Source of the DNA: Strigamia acuminata | Taxonomy: Eukaryota; Arthropoda; Chilopoda; Geophilomorpha; Linotaeniidae | Assembly: GCA_949358305.1 (NCBI GenBank) | Contig: OX442322.1 | Span: forward strand, 3,100,001 to 3,164,000 | Length of the DNA stretch: 64,000 nt | Reading direction: 5' to 3' | In this document: in pieces, positions 54,221 through 63,666 of the stretch | How the letters are laid out: every line of letters starts with the position of its first letter | Position numbering within the stretch: position 1 is the first letter of the stretch | Notes under the pieces: model-generated | What the model saw: the letters and a program-made list of their open reading frames with translations, nothing else | Databases searched by the model: none | What the model was told of the DNA's origin: nothing | Translations under genes and position numbers: made by a program

Positions 54221-55831
54221 TTAATCTTGACCTTTTTCGGTCTCCGTGGCGGGCTTTTGCCTATCCTTCGAAGAGGAACCCTTGCCACGTTTCTTGGCGG
54301 GAAGAGGTTCTTCCGGTTGCCGATCTATGAAAAATGCAGTGGTCGCAACAACTTCCGTGGCGATGGGAGTCTCGGGTGCTTTATCCCCTGCTTCAGGCTG
54401 ATCAGTCAATCCGTCTTCTTCATTGATCATCTTTTTGAGATCTTCGTAGATGTCAATCACCGGAGGCAAAACCAAAATCCAGCCTTCACATATTTGGTTT
54501 TTTAGTTCATCTGCGATTTTTCCCACGAGCAGATTCCAAAGATGCTCCAAAATGTTGAAGCCCTCAACGCGACGTGGATTCAAGATCATTTGCATGATCC
54601 TGGTCACATATCCTACTGTTATTTGATCGGGTAGACCCGTAACCAATTGACGAGAAATGATAATTGCAAGTCGAGCCACGATGGGGTAGTAGTATTCAAC
54701 CTCCCAAACAAATAACTGTCCTATCTTGGTGTTCGGAGGAACTTGGTAAGGTTCAATCAAGAACTCGTTCGAAATTCCGTGTTCCACAACGTTTGGCATG
54801 GGGACTAGTGCGGCTTCGTCCGTTTGAGTCGCATTATCTACACAGACAATACTTGGCATTTTTTCCAGACCCATTTGAAGGCCAAGGGGCGTTCTTCGCA
54901 AATTCATAAATTCAGGATCCTCATATACAGCTTTACCATCGTTAGACAATAAAGCTTTACAAAGGTGGCAGGTTGCCCATTTTCGGGGTTCTGGATCGAA
55001 CAACCCTTTAATTACGTACGAAACAAACTTAGGGTTCCAAGGTTGAATTTTTAATCGTCGTTTCGTTCCGAGACAATTCCCGCACGATGCCAAATGGCAT
55101 CCTGTCCCGGAGCCGGACATCCAGCCTACCCCGAAACAGAAAGGGCACGGTATTTCGCCCTTCGCGAGCTCCAAATTGTCGTGTGGAATTCCCATTTCCA
55201 GGTCGCGATCGCAGGCGGCTTTTCGACGTAGTGCCTTTTCTTGCTTATTTGCTGCTCTTTGTTGAGCAGTCAGCGGCTGCAGTTTGGGGGCTCTGGTGGA
55301 CACAAACGTACGTTTCCCTCTAGCCGTATTATATCTAGGAGTATACACTACTTCGCGCGAAGTCGTGGGTGGCGGCGAGTCGTAATGAACGTACTCTCGC
55401 TGTTTACGTTTGTTGTCTTGATGGCGGTTTTCCTCGGGATTTCGATTCGCTTCTAATTTGACAATCTCGTCCAGACTTCTCTCATGAGAGGTCGACGAAT
55501 CTTCCATTCGACTCGTGCTTGGTTTATGGATCGGTTGTAACGGATGGCTTTTGGAGAAACTATCCTTTTTTGGTATAATGAAGGTTTCTTGTGTAACCTC
55601 CATCGCTGTTTTGGGTACAGCCGTTTTTGGGCGAATTTCCTTTGGGAGAGCATCTGGGTTGTTTCGGGCCCAGGTTAATATGTCCCATCCTTTTTGGTCG
55701 AGCACAATAGGAGTGTTTGGTGCTCCCGGGATCGTTACGATGGTCGGGTTGACCGTGGGCGTATTGTCTTCCTCTGAAGAGCTCGACTGAATCACGATTC
55801 GCCGCTTTTTAATTGGTATCTTCTTGACCAT
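54221..55831 (-). CDS. E5 third ORF with DnaJ-like cysteine motifs (536 codons)
   Basis: I do not recognise the protein family. It lies after pol, in the env position, but has no signal peptide or transmembrane segment. Residues 11-22 (RIVIQSSSSEED) resemble a SUMO-interacting motif with an acidic/Ser tail. Residues 130-205 are basic and low complexity. A cysteine region at 229-255 has CPFCFGVG and CGNCLGT, the CxxCxG(xG) pattern of DnaJ zinc-binding repeats, with a further C288-x2-C291; zinc binding is inference. Residues 350-460 look folded (FVWEVEYYYPIVARLAIIIS...). The C-terminus is Lys/Pro/Glu-rich. A splice acceptor ends four bases before the ATG. No stop or frameshift is seen. Confidence 0.8.
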   Translation of the reverse strand: MVKKIPIKKRRIVIQSSSSEEDNTPTVNPTIVTIPGAPNTPIVLDQKGWDILTWARNNPDALPKEIRPKTAVPKTAMEVTQETFIIPKKDSFSKSHPLQPIHKPSTSRMEDSSTSHERSLDEIVKLEANRNPEENRHQDNKRKQREYVHYDSPPPTTSREVVYTPRYNTARGKRTFVSTRAPKLQPLTAQQRAANKQEKALRRKAACDRDLEMGIPHDNLELAKGEIPCPFCFGVGWMSGSGTGCHLASCGNCLGTKRRLKIQPWNPKFVSYVIKGLFDPEPRKWATCHLCKALLSNDGKAVYEDPEFMNLRRTPLGLQMGLEKMPSIVCVDNATQTDEAALVPMPNVVEHGISNEFLIEPYQVPPNTKIGQLFVWEVEYYYPIVARLAIIISRQLVTGLPDQITVGYVTRIMQMILNPRRVEGFNILEHLWNLLVGKIADELKNQICEGWILVLPPVIDIYEDLKKMINEEDGLTDQPEAGDKAPETPIATEVVATTAFFIDRQPEEPLPAKKRGKGSSSKDRQKPATETEKGQD

Positions 55832-55835
55832 AATT

Positions 55836-55989
55836 CTACAAGTATAAAAAAACGTCTTAGTTTTATTTGCAATACTTTGGTATGCGCGCGCCCTCTATTG
55901 AGAAAACGCGTAACTGAATTTACGAATTTTATAATTATAATTCGTTGCAATTTTATATTTTCGTGTATTGATAATTTTATCGAACTTAC
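55836..55989 (-). other. Candidate intron before the E5 third ORF
   Basis: On the - strand a consensus donor GTAAGT begins at 55989 and a pyrimidine-rich acceptor ATACTTGTAG ends at 55836, four bases upstream of the ORF start. The upstream exon frame would not join in phase with the ORF, so translation would use the ORF's own ATG. The true donor may instead lie in the 5' leader. Confidence 0.45.
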
Positions 55990-56110
55990 GAAAATGTCCT
56001 GCTTCCTTTAGAAGCGTATCTTGTGGAATTATGAGTGTAGTCGCCTCGACGACAACTTGGAGTTTAGAGCACGTGGCTTTCAAATCCTCCGCCGCTAATA
56101 AACGAATTCC
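55990..56110 (-). CDS. Possible short exon upstream of the E5 third ORF
   Basis: On the - strand an open stretch (from about 56110; Met at 56083) encodes KATCSKLQVVVEATTLIIPQ-like sequence, then DTLLKEAGHF, up to the GTAAGT donor at 55989. The composition is protein-like but short. It may be an untranslated or alternative exon, or a captured fragment. I cannot assign it. Confidence 0.3.
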
Positions 56111-56428
56111 GCTGGTTCGTATTTCTTCGAATATTCAAAGAAATTTCATGATATATATATATAACTTTATATGCATAATCATAATACCTGTATTCGTTGG
56201 TTAATAGCTAACAATGTCAACGCGTTTGACCGTGATTTTTTGTTGAATTCGACGAAGTTCTTCTTCTCTCACGTGTGTGTTAGAAGACTGAATATAGAAC
56301 GAATCTTTTACTCTCTACCCAGGGTCATAACTTATCAGGTGACTTCGCGAATTTCGATTTGAATATTCAATATATGAATTAAATCAATATCTTTTAGAAT
56401 ATTCTTTTTTAATATTTTAGCATCCTTT

Positions 56429-59365
56429 TTAACGACGTTCTTGAATCATCTGTACAAAATCCGTTGTATATTTCGGATTTGGCTTCGAAGTTCTTTTCGG
56501 TCTCGAGATTATTTCCGGAAGGTCAGCTGTTCGCTTCCGTTTATTCGAGTTATTACTTCGTGAATCTGTAATGTCGTTTCCATTTTCATTTGAGGTAGGA
56601 ATTATTATTTCTTCTTGTTCAAGATTTTCTTGAGGAAGTTCTTCCATATCTTGTTCAAGATTTTCACGCGGGATTTCTTCTGTATCTTGATTATCTAATT
56701 CTTGTGAATTAGATTCGTTAAATTCGGAATTTGATGACATCCAATCAGGGTTTGGGTGATCTTCCAGTTTTCCTTTTTTCTGACCCAGAGTCCATGTCTC
56801 AATCGGGTATGAAGGGATATACGGGGTGAGATCATCCGTATTTATTGATGGTTCAATTGAATCATCTAATAATTTTCGTAAGGCGTATGCACCTCCTGTT
56901 AATACGGCTGTGATTTCCCACGGTCCGTCTCGTTTTTCAGCAAATCCTTTAGTAATGCCTTTGTCTTGATTGGAAAGAATATGTGTATTCTTCCAGACTA
57001 AATCACCTACTTCATATTTGCAAATATGAAATTTATTACGGTGAATTCTGTCGTGTTTCTCGTAATTTAGTTGGATCCTACGGTGCATTTCTTGGTGTGC
57101 TCTCCGTAAAATCCCGAGTAAGTTAAACACGAATTCCTCAGGGTTATTTTTATCGAATTTATTCGCGTGTTGAATAATTCGCGGGTCGAAAGGTAGTGTT
57201 ACTATTCTTCCCGTATTTAATAAAAATGGCGTCGATCCGGTTGCTTCGGATTTTGCCGTTCTGGATGCAAATGCAAATTCATTCAGAAAACGTGGCCAGT
57301 GAGAGTGCACATCAGAATAAATCGCAAGCATTATTTTGATATCTCTGTTTGCCCGTTCTGTGGGGTTGGCCTGAGCATGATAAGGACTTATATGAGTCAT
57401 TTTAATGTTATGCCTTTTGCAGAAACCCTCATAGATGGTTGATGCGAACTGTTTTCCATTATCACTGATAATTTTCCTGGGGTATCCCCATCTATGTACG
57501 ATATCACCTAACTTTGTTATAATTGCTTCACTTGAAGCTTTGCTTAACGGGGCTAATTCTACCCATTTAGTACATTGATCAATTCCTACTAAAATATATT
57601 TATGTTGGTACTGACCAGCGGGTTTGGGACCCATGAAGTCTAAACAAAGAACTTCCCATGGCTGTGCCATATTGTGAGGAGTATAACTCGCTCTGTGTTT
57701 GCGGTGTTGACTAGGTTTGTATTGTTGGCAATGAACACAACTACGAACATAATTACACGTGTCTTTGCTCATTTTAGGCCAATAATAGATGAGTTTCGCT
57801 CGTTCGAGCGTTTTACTCATCCCCGCGTGTCCACTTAACGGATGTCCGTGGCATGCGAACAACACTCGTCGTACTAAAGACGGTGGAATCACCGCTTTAA
57901 ATCCGTTGCCGGAATCATTTAATTCTTCTTCAAATGTTGGTTTGAAGAAGATTAACATTTCAGAATCATTACTATTCTCATCTTCATTATCATGATTTTC
58001 TTTGAAATCTAGTTGGTAGCCTTTGATGTCTTTCATCCAGCGCTTAGTTTTCTTATTTTTCTTTTGCTCAACTTCATCTAACTTTAGATGAGTTATTATT
58101 TTTCTACATTCATAATCTTTGAGCTGAGCTTCTATGATTTCTGCTCTGGTAGGAGGAACTATACTTAGTACTTCGGTTAAAGCACTAAATAAAGTTTCTG
58201 GTTCTACATGACCTTTCTCCCCCTTTTCCAAAGAATTATTTAATTTTTTGGAATAATCAAACTTTACTGACACGTTTGTTAAGAACTGACAGGGTTTTGG
58301 TTCTTCTCTACGAGTAACTTCTTTATTTCCGTCCCACTCGGGCCAGAATTGAGTTATTTCTGTGGGTTCGATATAATCATCCTTCGGAATGTCTTCAATA
58401 CTCAAAGGAGCTCTTGAAAATGCGTCTGCGACTTGATTTTGAGTACCACGACGATACTTAATTTTAAAGGCGCCGCATTGCAGTTTAATTGCCCATCGGC
58501 CAAAACGACCAGAAGGTTCTGGCGTCCCCATTAGCCATTTTAAGGCTTCTGCATCTGACTCCAGGGTGAAAGACGTGTATTCTATGTAAGGGCGGAAACG
58601 TTCTACAGCCCATACTACCGCTAAACACTCTAGTTCGGGAGTAGTGTAACGTTGCTCGGCTCCTCGAAGTACGCGACTAGCGTAAGCTACGGGTCTTGGA
58701 GTTTTAATCCATTTGTCCTTGTTTTTGTCAAGAAAATCCACATCTTGGCATAATACCGCTCCTAATCCTGAATGTGAAGCGTCTGTTAGAATCACAAAGG
58801 GTTCGAGCATATTAGGCATTAACAAAACTTGAGTTTCGTCGCATAAGATGTCTTTAATTCTTTCGAAAGCGTCTATTTGCTCTTGTCCCCAGACAAAGGT
58901 TGCTTTCTCGTGCATTATGCTAGTCAGTGGAGTAGCAATTTCTCCGTGGTTAGGAATAAACTTCCTAAAGAAATTTGCCACCCCGTGAAACCTTTGTACA
59001 TCTTTCGATGTTTTTGGGGTGGGAAATTTTCGTACTGACGCGATTTTATCAGGATCCGGGGCCAATCCATTTGGCGTGATTAGGTGTCCCAGAAATTTTA
59101 GTGTAGTTCTGCCGAACTTAGACTTTTCTTTATTTACGGACAAGTTTGCTTTGTCTAGTCGTTCTAATACATCTTTAATGTGACCGAGATGTTGATCCCA
59201 AGTCCGAGAAAAGATAATTACATCGTCTAAATAGACTAATGCATGTTTATATAACGCGTCACCCATAACTTGTTCCATTAGGGCTTGAAATGTACAAGTC
59301 CGCACTTTGGCCTGGTCAATCTCGTTACTGATTGGATATTTCTTACGAAAATATTCAACTAACAT
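56429..59365 (-). CDS. pol: E5 truncated Pol fused to a short 5' start (978 codons)
   Basis: The first 22 codons (MLVEYFRKKYPIS...) are not RT-like and may be the original gag start. At about residue 23 the sequence enters RT in mid-domain (TCTFQALMEQV), with the active site Y45-L-D-D48. RNase H follows (LTDASHSGLG; LESDAEALKWLM; NQVADAFSRAP), then the integrase zinc domain (HGHPLSGHAGMSK...C.HC) and core with all acids (CLDFMGP, SDNGKQF, NPTERANRD), and an acidic repeat tail with ENLEQDMEELPQENLEQEE. The frame is open throughout. Gag, protease and RT fingers are missing, so it cannot reverse transcribe itself, but integrase and RNase H domains look complete. Confidence 0.9.
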   Translation of the reverse strand: MLVEYFRKKYPISNEIDQAKVRTCTFQALMEQVMGDALYKHALVYLDDVIIFSRTWDQHLGHIKDVLERLDKANLSVNKEKSKFGRTTLKFLGHLITPNGLAPDPDKIASVRKFPTPKTSKDVQRFHGVANFFRKFIPNHGEIATPLTSIMHEKATFVWGQEQIDAFERIKDILCDETQVLLMPNMLEPFVILTDASHSGLGAVLCQDVDFLDKNKDKWIKTPRPVAYASRVLRGAEQRYTTPELECLAVVWAVERFRPYIEYTSFTLESDAEALKWLMGTPEPSGRFGRWAIKLQCGAFKIKYRRGTQNQVADAFSRAPLSIEDIPKDDYIEPTEITQFWPEWDGNKEVTRREEPKPCQFLTNVSVKFDYSKKLNNSLEKGEKGHVEPETLFSALTEVLSIVPPTRAEIIEAQLKDYECRKIITHLKLDEVEQKKNKKTKRWMKDIKGYQLDFKENHDNEDENSNDSEMLIFFKPTFEEELNDSGNGFKAVIPPSLVRRVLFACHGHPLSGHAGMSKTLERAKLIYYWPKMSKDTCNYVRSCVHCQQYKPSQHRKHRASYTPHNMAQPWEVLCLDFMGPKPAGQYQHKYILVGIDQCTKWVELAPLSKASSEAIITKLGDIVHRWGYPRKIISDNGKQFASTIYEGFCKRHNIKMTHISPYHAQANPTERANRDIKIMLAIYSDVHSHWPRFLNEFAFASRTAKSEATGSTPFLLNTGRIVTLPFDPRIIQHANKFDKNNPEEFVFNLLGILRRAHQEMHRRIQLNYEKHDRIHRNKFHICKYEVGDLVWKNTHILSNQDKGITKGFAEKRDGPWEITAVLTGGAYALRKLLDDSIEPSINTDDLTPYIPSYPIETWTLGQKKGKLEDHPNPDWMSSNSEFNESNSQELDNQDTEEIPRENLEQDMEELPQENLEQEEIIIPTSNENGNDITDSRSNNSNKRKRTADLPEIISRPKRTSKPNPKYTTDFVQMIQERR

Positions 59366-59608
59366 TGAAATTTTACCAAGCCTTTTTTCGTGAAAATTAA
59401 AATTAATTTTACTTCGATTTTAAGTGTTTTTTCAACACAACGAAACTTTCCCTTTAATGTTAGAGTTCTCACGAATCCCAACGTTCTTAAAGGGGATTCC
59501 CTACTTCGCAAAAGCAGAGACATATAAAATGTTTTGAAATGTTATACTCTTTATTTATCTCAATTTTCACTTTTATTTAAATTCGGTAAATTTAAACTTT
59601 GCAACCTA
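59366..59608 (-). other. E5 leader
   Basis: AT-rich leader between the primer site and the fused ORF. No other feature is recognised. Confidence 0.5.
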
Positions 59609-59625
59609 TCTCGGTGGAACCTCCA
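59609..59625 (-). promoter_or_regulatory. tRNA-Gln primer binding site of E5
   Basis: The + strand TCTCGGTGGAACCTCCA equals the 3' end of a eukaryotic tRNA-Gln including CCA, over 17 bases without mismatch. It is two bases from the 5' LTR, so minus-strand synthesis of this - strand element is primed by tRNA-Gln. Confidence 0.9.
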
Positions 59626-59627
59626 CG

Positions 59628-61274
59628 TGTGACGGTGACGACCACAACTCCTATCGCATGATAGTACCGGGTATAAGTCGCGTGAAATAGTGAATAATAC
59701 GAGATAAAATAAAGACAACAAGTTTCTCAAAACACTACATTTATTGTTGTCAAACAATAGAATCAAATCTAAAAGTTATACAAATTCTAATGCCGACATT
59801 TGGCAAGTTAAATACAAGTTAAACTATACATGAATTGGCTGTAAAACAGCCCTAAAATAATATGATTACGGTCATTGGTGATCCGGGGTTCGGGAACGGC
59901 AAAACGCCCGCTCGACCGAGTATAGATGTCATCAGATAGCCGGGCTGGCTGTGTCCTCGCGGCTTCCGTCGGCGCTTCGTAATCGTGGAACTGGTTCCTT
60001 CGCGTTCCTGGTTCGTATCGTGTAATGGTCCGTGTAATGCTGTCTGGCTCGATCCGAGAGGTGCGGTTGACTCATGTGCACCGCCACAACTAGGGTTGGA
60101 AATTGGTAATGAATAAATGAAGTCATTTATTCGCCAAGATTCCGCTTGCGAATTATATGTAATTCGCGGTGTTGTGAGTTTAGTAAATTAACTCAATAAA
60201 TTGTATTCAATTTATTGTTACGAATTTGATTCGTCGTACAATGAAATAAGTCTCGTGACTTACTTCGGTTGTTAACTTGTTGCCAAGTTTAAACAATTAA
60301 GGTTTATTATCAACTACAGGATATAATAAAGGTTAAACATCGCAACACACAATTGCCGTCAAAGTTCGCCTTGCTGAGCAGAACAGTATCGCGCGTGCCC
60401 TAAATAACAGTGCGGTGAGAGACGGCACTGGTATTCAGGGGGATATAGCCCGCAGTTCTGCACAACAGAATTAATCACCCGAGATACTACTCATAAGTAG
60501 ACTGCTTTGGCACCATCACTGAAGAGATATAACTTTCCCAAACACATAGTGCTACTGGCGGTAACTGCATGTTTTGCATGCAGACTGCTTTGGCACCATC
60601 AAGTGATGGAGTCAATCTCTTTCAGTAACAGTGCTACTAACGGTTACTAAATACTTTGGTATCACACGTGATTCTATTGTCCGACCACGAGGATACTTAT
60701 GCGGGAGGCTTTCTCCTCGGCAAGACCGTTTGACGGAAACATTAACAGTCCGAACTTCGCCTTCAGTTGACGGGGGTTGCATGGCTCAGCAGAGCCATGC
60801 TATGCATGGACCGGTAGGCCCATGCCCTGAGTAAGAAACAGTTATTTGACATGCGGAACATACCAAATAACCAGAAATCAAGAACTAACTTAACTTCCTG
60901 TTGTCAGGGAGTTTTATACTCGGTGGGATTAAGTTCCACCAATCTCGTATCGCAGGAAGTGGATACGGGGATGCAAATTGGGATTATGCTAATTTTTTAG
61001 CACAAACCGGAACTGGATACCGGGGACAGGAAATGGATACACAGAACGGAAATACCTTCGAAACCGTGTTTCTCGTCATGTATCGGTGATAAAGCAGTAA
61101 CGCCTATTTTATCTTCTTAAGTATTGATAATATATTTTTATATTATCGATGTGAATCACATTTAGTCGTATCAACATAATAATATGTTTGTGAACTATTT
61201 ATATGGAAAATAGTAAGTTCGAGGTTGAATTTGCTGCTAATACTAGTGGCGCCATCTATTGCTAATTTGTCACA
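59628..61274 (-). repeat. 5' LTR of E5 (family B, 1,647 bp)
   Basis: It matches the left LTR at an offset of 7,415 bp. I saw two substitutions (near 61006 and 61234) and no indel. Confidence 0.95.
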
Positions 61275-61278
61275 TGGT

Positions 61279-61410
61279 GTTCAAATGGAAAAACAAAGAG
61301 GGAAATTGTTGGTATTTCATACCATTTCTGGTGTTTATCTGTTTAGTGAGTTTGAGTGGATTTTTCTGATCTATTTGTGCAATATTAAAATATGTGAACA
61401 AAGGGGGAAT
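61279..61410 (+). repeat. E7 3' region with two more polypurine/LTR-start motifs
   Basis: After E5 the E7 sequence resumes. CAAAGAGGGAAAT then TGTTGG occurs at 61295-61312, and CAAAGGGGGAAT then TGTTGG at 61399-61416. Together with the tract at 52051 these form a row of three similar tract-plus-LTR-start motifs. Confidence 0.5.
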
Positions 61411-61834
61411 TGTTGGAAGTTAGTGTTCACCTATTTAGTGTTTGAATTGCGTGATCCCGTTTGTATGTAAATTTGGGCGCGTGATATATTTAATGTATAC
61501 CTATGTGTTAATGCGTGCTAATGTTTTGTTTTAGTTTTGATGCGGATGTCGTCTGCTAGAATTGTCACTCATCGATTGTTAATTCACTTTGTTTATCGTT
61601 TTGTTGAGTTTGGTTCTCAGTTTGTTATGTAAAGAACAAATCAGTAGTTTACAATACTGATTTGTTCTATTATTTGATGTACTTTGACTTCGAGGCGAAT
61701 TAGCCTCGAATCAACCTCTTCTGATTGCCTTATCGTCAATAAAGCAATGGCGGACGCAGATGCGGATTATCCGCACCTTTTACACAACTTGTCATCTTCA
61801 TTTTGGGCTGTCCAGGCCGGCTCCATACATAACA
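61411..61834 (+). repeat. Probable 3' LTR of E7 (about 424 bp)
   Basis: It begins TGTTGGAAG after a polypurine tract and ends ACATAACA. AATAAA lies at 61738-61743, and a hairpin CGAGGC/GCCTCG at 61691-61708. Size and motif order suit a copia LTR. There is no second copy in the window to prove it. Confidence 0.5.
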
Positions 61835-63666
61835 ATGCCAACTAAAAGTAGAAACAATACATGCGAGCCACCGAGTGGTAAAAACATATAACAAATGAAC
61901 TTATAGAACAAATCATATACAATGATGATACACTATGTCCACATTGCTATACTTGCAGAGAACAAAGTAAACATTAACAGTTTGGTACGAATCGCACACA
62001 CGATTCGTTCGGTACGAATCGCGCAGACGATTCGTTCGGTACGAATCGCGCAGACGATTCGTTCGATACGCATCGCGCACACGATTCAATCGGTACAAAT
62101 CGCGCACACGATTCAATCGGTACAAATCGCGCACATGATTCGTTTGGTACTAATCGCACACGATTTTTTTTTAAACATGCTTAAAAATAAAACAACTTAC
62201 TAGATTTGGAGCAACCCGTGCTTGAATTTTCATTGTTTGTTGTCGACTTCAAATAGGCTTTAAATGACACAGGAGAAGAAACAATAAATAGCGTAAATAT
62301 TGCAGACAATGCACCCAATTCGAATGGAATGGACCCGATTTTTGGCTTTGCACAAAAACAATAAACATTTCCTTGTTAACTTACATTTACATTTTAAAAT
62401 ACAGCATTTTGAACTTGGTCTGTGTAAAATATTTTTGAATAAATTATTTGCTCCACTGTAATGGAAGTAATTCGATTTTAATTAATTTTTTTCTTCTATT
62501 TATTTTTGTATTTCTTTTTAGAACAAAGTAATTATTTTTTGCTGGATTTAACCTTCCATTTATTGTTTTATTTATAACCATGTTTGAAATTGCACACGTA
62601 TTTGAAGTCGAAATCGCACTCAATTTGTTCGGGTTGAATCATGGTCGATTTTTCATGTTTGAATTGCAGGAGTAGTATTCAAAAATATCAATTTGATATT
62701 ATGTGGAAGCATTGCAAAAACGGTAGCAACAATCACTTGTTGTTGCGGCAATAATGTATTGCAAAATTCCGAAATCGTGCGTATCGTTAACGATACGTAC
62801 GCGCCCAATAGCGCTCGACAATCTTCGGCGGGACACGATGCCACGAACTCGGCGTGCGTACACAATACGTGTCGAGCGCTTGGCAAAACGGTAAACGGTG
62901 GTCCAGTGCTTATATCTAACGCACTGGACATCAAACTAACTATGAAATTCAAAAGGAAACTAATTTAATTAAAAATAAAACAACTTACAAAGCTGAAATC
63001 ATTAATCGTCCATTATCGCTAACAAAACATGGAAAATACCGAAATATATAAGATAATCAAAGCGAAATTCAATCAATCATTAATATACACTGTCTCAATC
63101 ATTGTGGGGACACAGTACCTGGTGATTCTAGACCACAAATTGGTCTAAACACCAACATATTGTTGGTCCTTGAAACCACTTCAGACATTTATTTAATATG
63201 TTTTCGATGCGTAATGACGCTATTCAGACATTCGAATCTTTTATTTTCTTTTAGTAGCATTTGCTGGATTATTTAGGATCGTTCCTCATGTTTTCCCATA
63301 GTTTCATTGTAAAGGGAATGCATGATGCTGTTTAGATGTATCTTATACATTTGGCATCATGCATTCTCTATTCTGAGTGTATCTTTTGTTTATTATTTCC
63401 TTATTCGGCCACCAGATGTCTCTGATATAATCAACGTGCGGTGTGTTTTTCACACGTTTTCTGCACTTTAAGTGCCTTCCACTGCACCACAATTGGTAGC
63501 AGAGGCCTGGAAAGCCACCAGGGCTTTAATTTTCCACAATTTTCGCGATTTTTTTCGCAAATTTTGCGGAAATTTTCTATATTTTCAGATTTTCGTTCCA
63601 TTTACACCGATTTTTGACATGCAACGACGTCTACACGACGTTATCACCGAGAAACGGGTGTAACCT
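61835..63666. other. Unassigned AT-rich DNA with short repeats and palindromes
   Basis: No convincing gene. It contains the 27-bp array (61983-62170), an 18-bp palindrome (62780-62797) in a GC-richer island (62700-62930), and a hairpin at 63316-63366. ORFs of 60-100 codons here lack recognisable motifs. Confidence 0.4.
61983..62170. repeat. 27-bp tandem repeat, about 7 units, each a hairpin
   Basis: The consensus is about CGGTACGAATCGCGCAGACG plus ATTCGTT. Within each intact unit ACGAATCG pairs with CGATTCGT across six bases. The last unit is degenerate and ends in a T run. Since 27 is a multiple of three, a repetitive ORF appears by chance. Confidence 0.9.

Larger units (their letters stand above)
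52213..61274 (-). mobile_element. Very young, internally deleted Ty3/gypsy element E5 (9,062 bp)
   Basis: Two 1,647-bp LTRs (52213-53859, 59628-61274) differ at about two positions. It has a 4-bp duplication TGGT. In - strand order: 5' LTR, tRNA-Gln primer site, short leader, a fused ORF from mid-RT to the end of integrase, a splice acceptor, a third ORF, polypurine tract, 3' LTR. Gag, protease and the first half of RT are missing. It must therefore have depended on, or been made from, a complete relative. Confidence 0.95.

Noticed and set aside
59609-59625. A tRNA-Gln gene
   Set aside because: Only the last 17 bases match; no other tRNA arms are present, and the position two bases from an LTR marks a primer site.
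61983-62170. CRISPR-like array of short repeats
   Set aside because: Units are directly adjacent with no spacers, and the context is eukaryotic.
61913-62203. Repetitive ORFs such as SVRIAQTIR repeats
   Set aside because: They arise from a 27-bp DNA repeat being divisible by three; similar ORFs appear on both strands and no start or context supports a gene.
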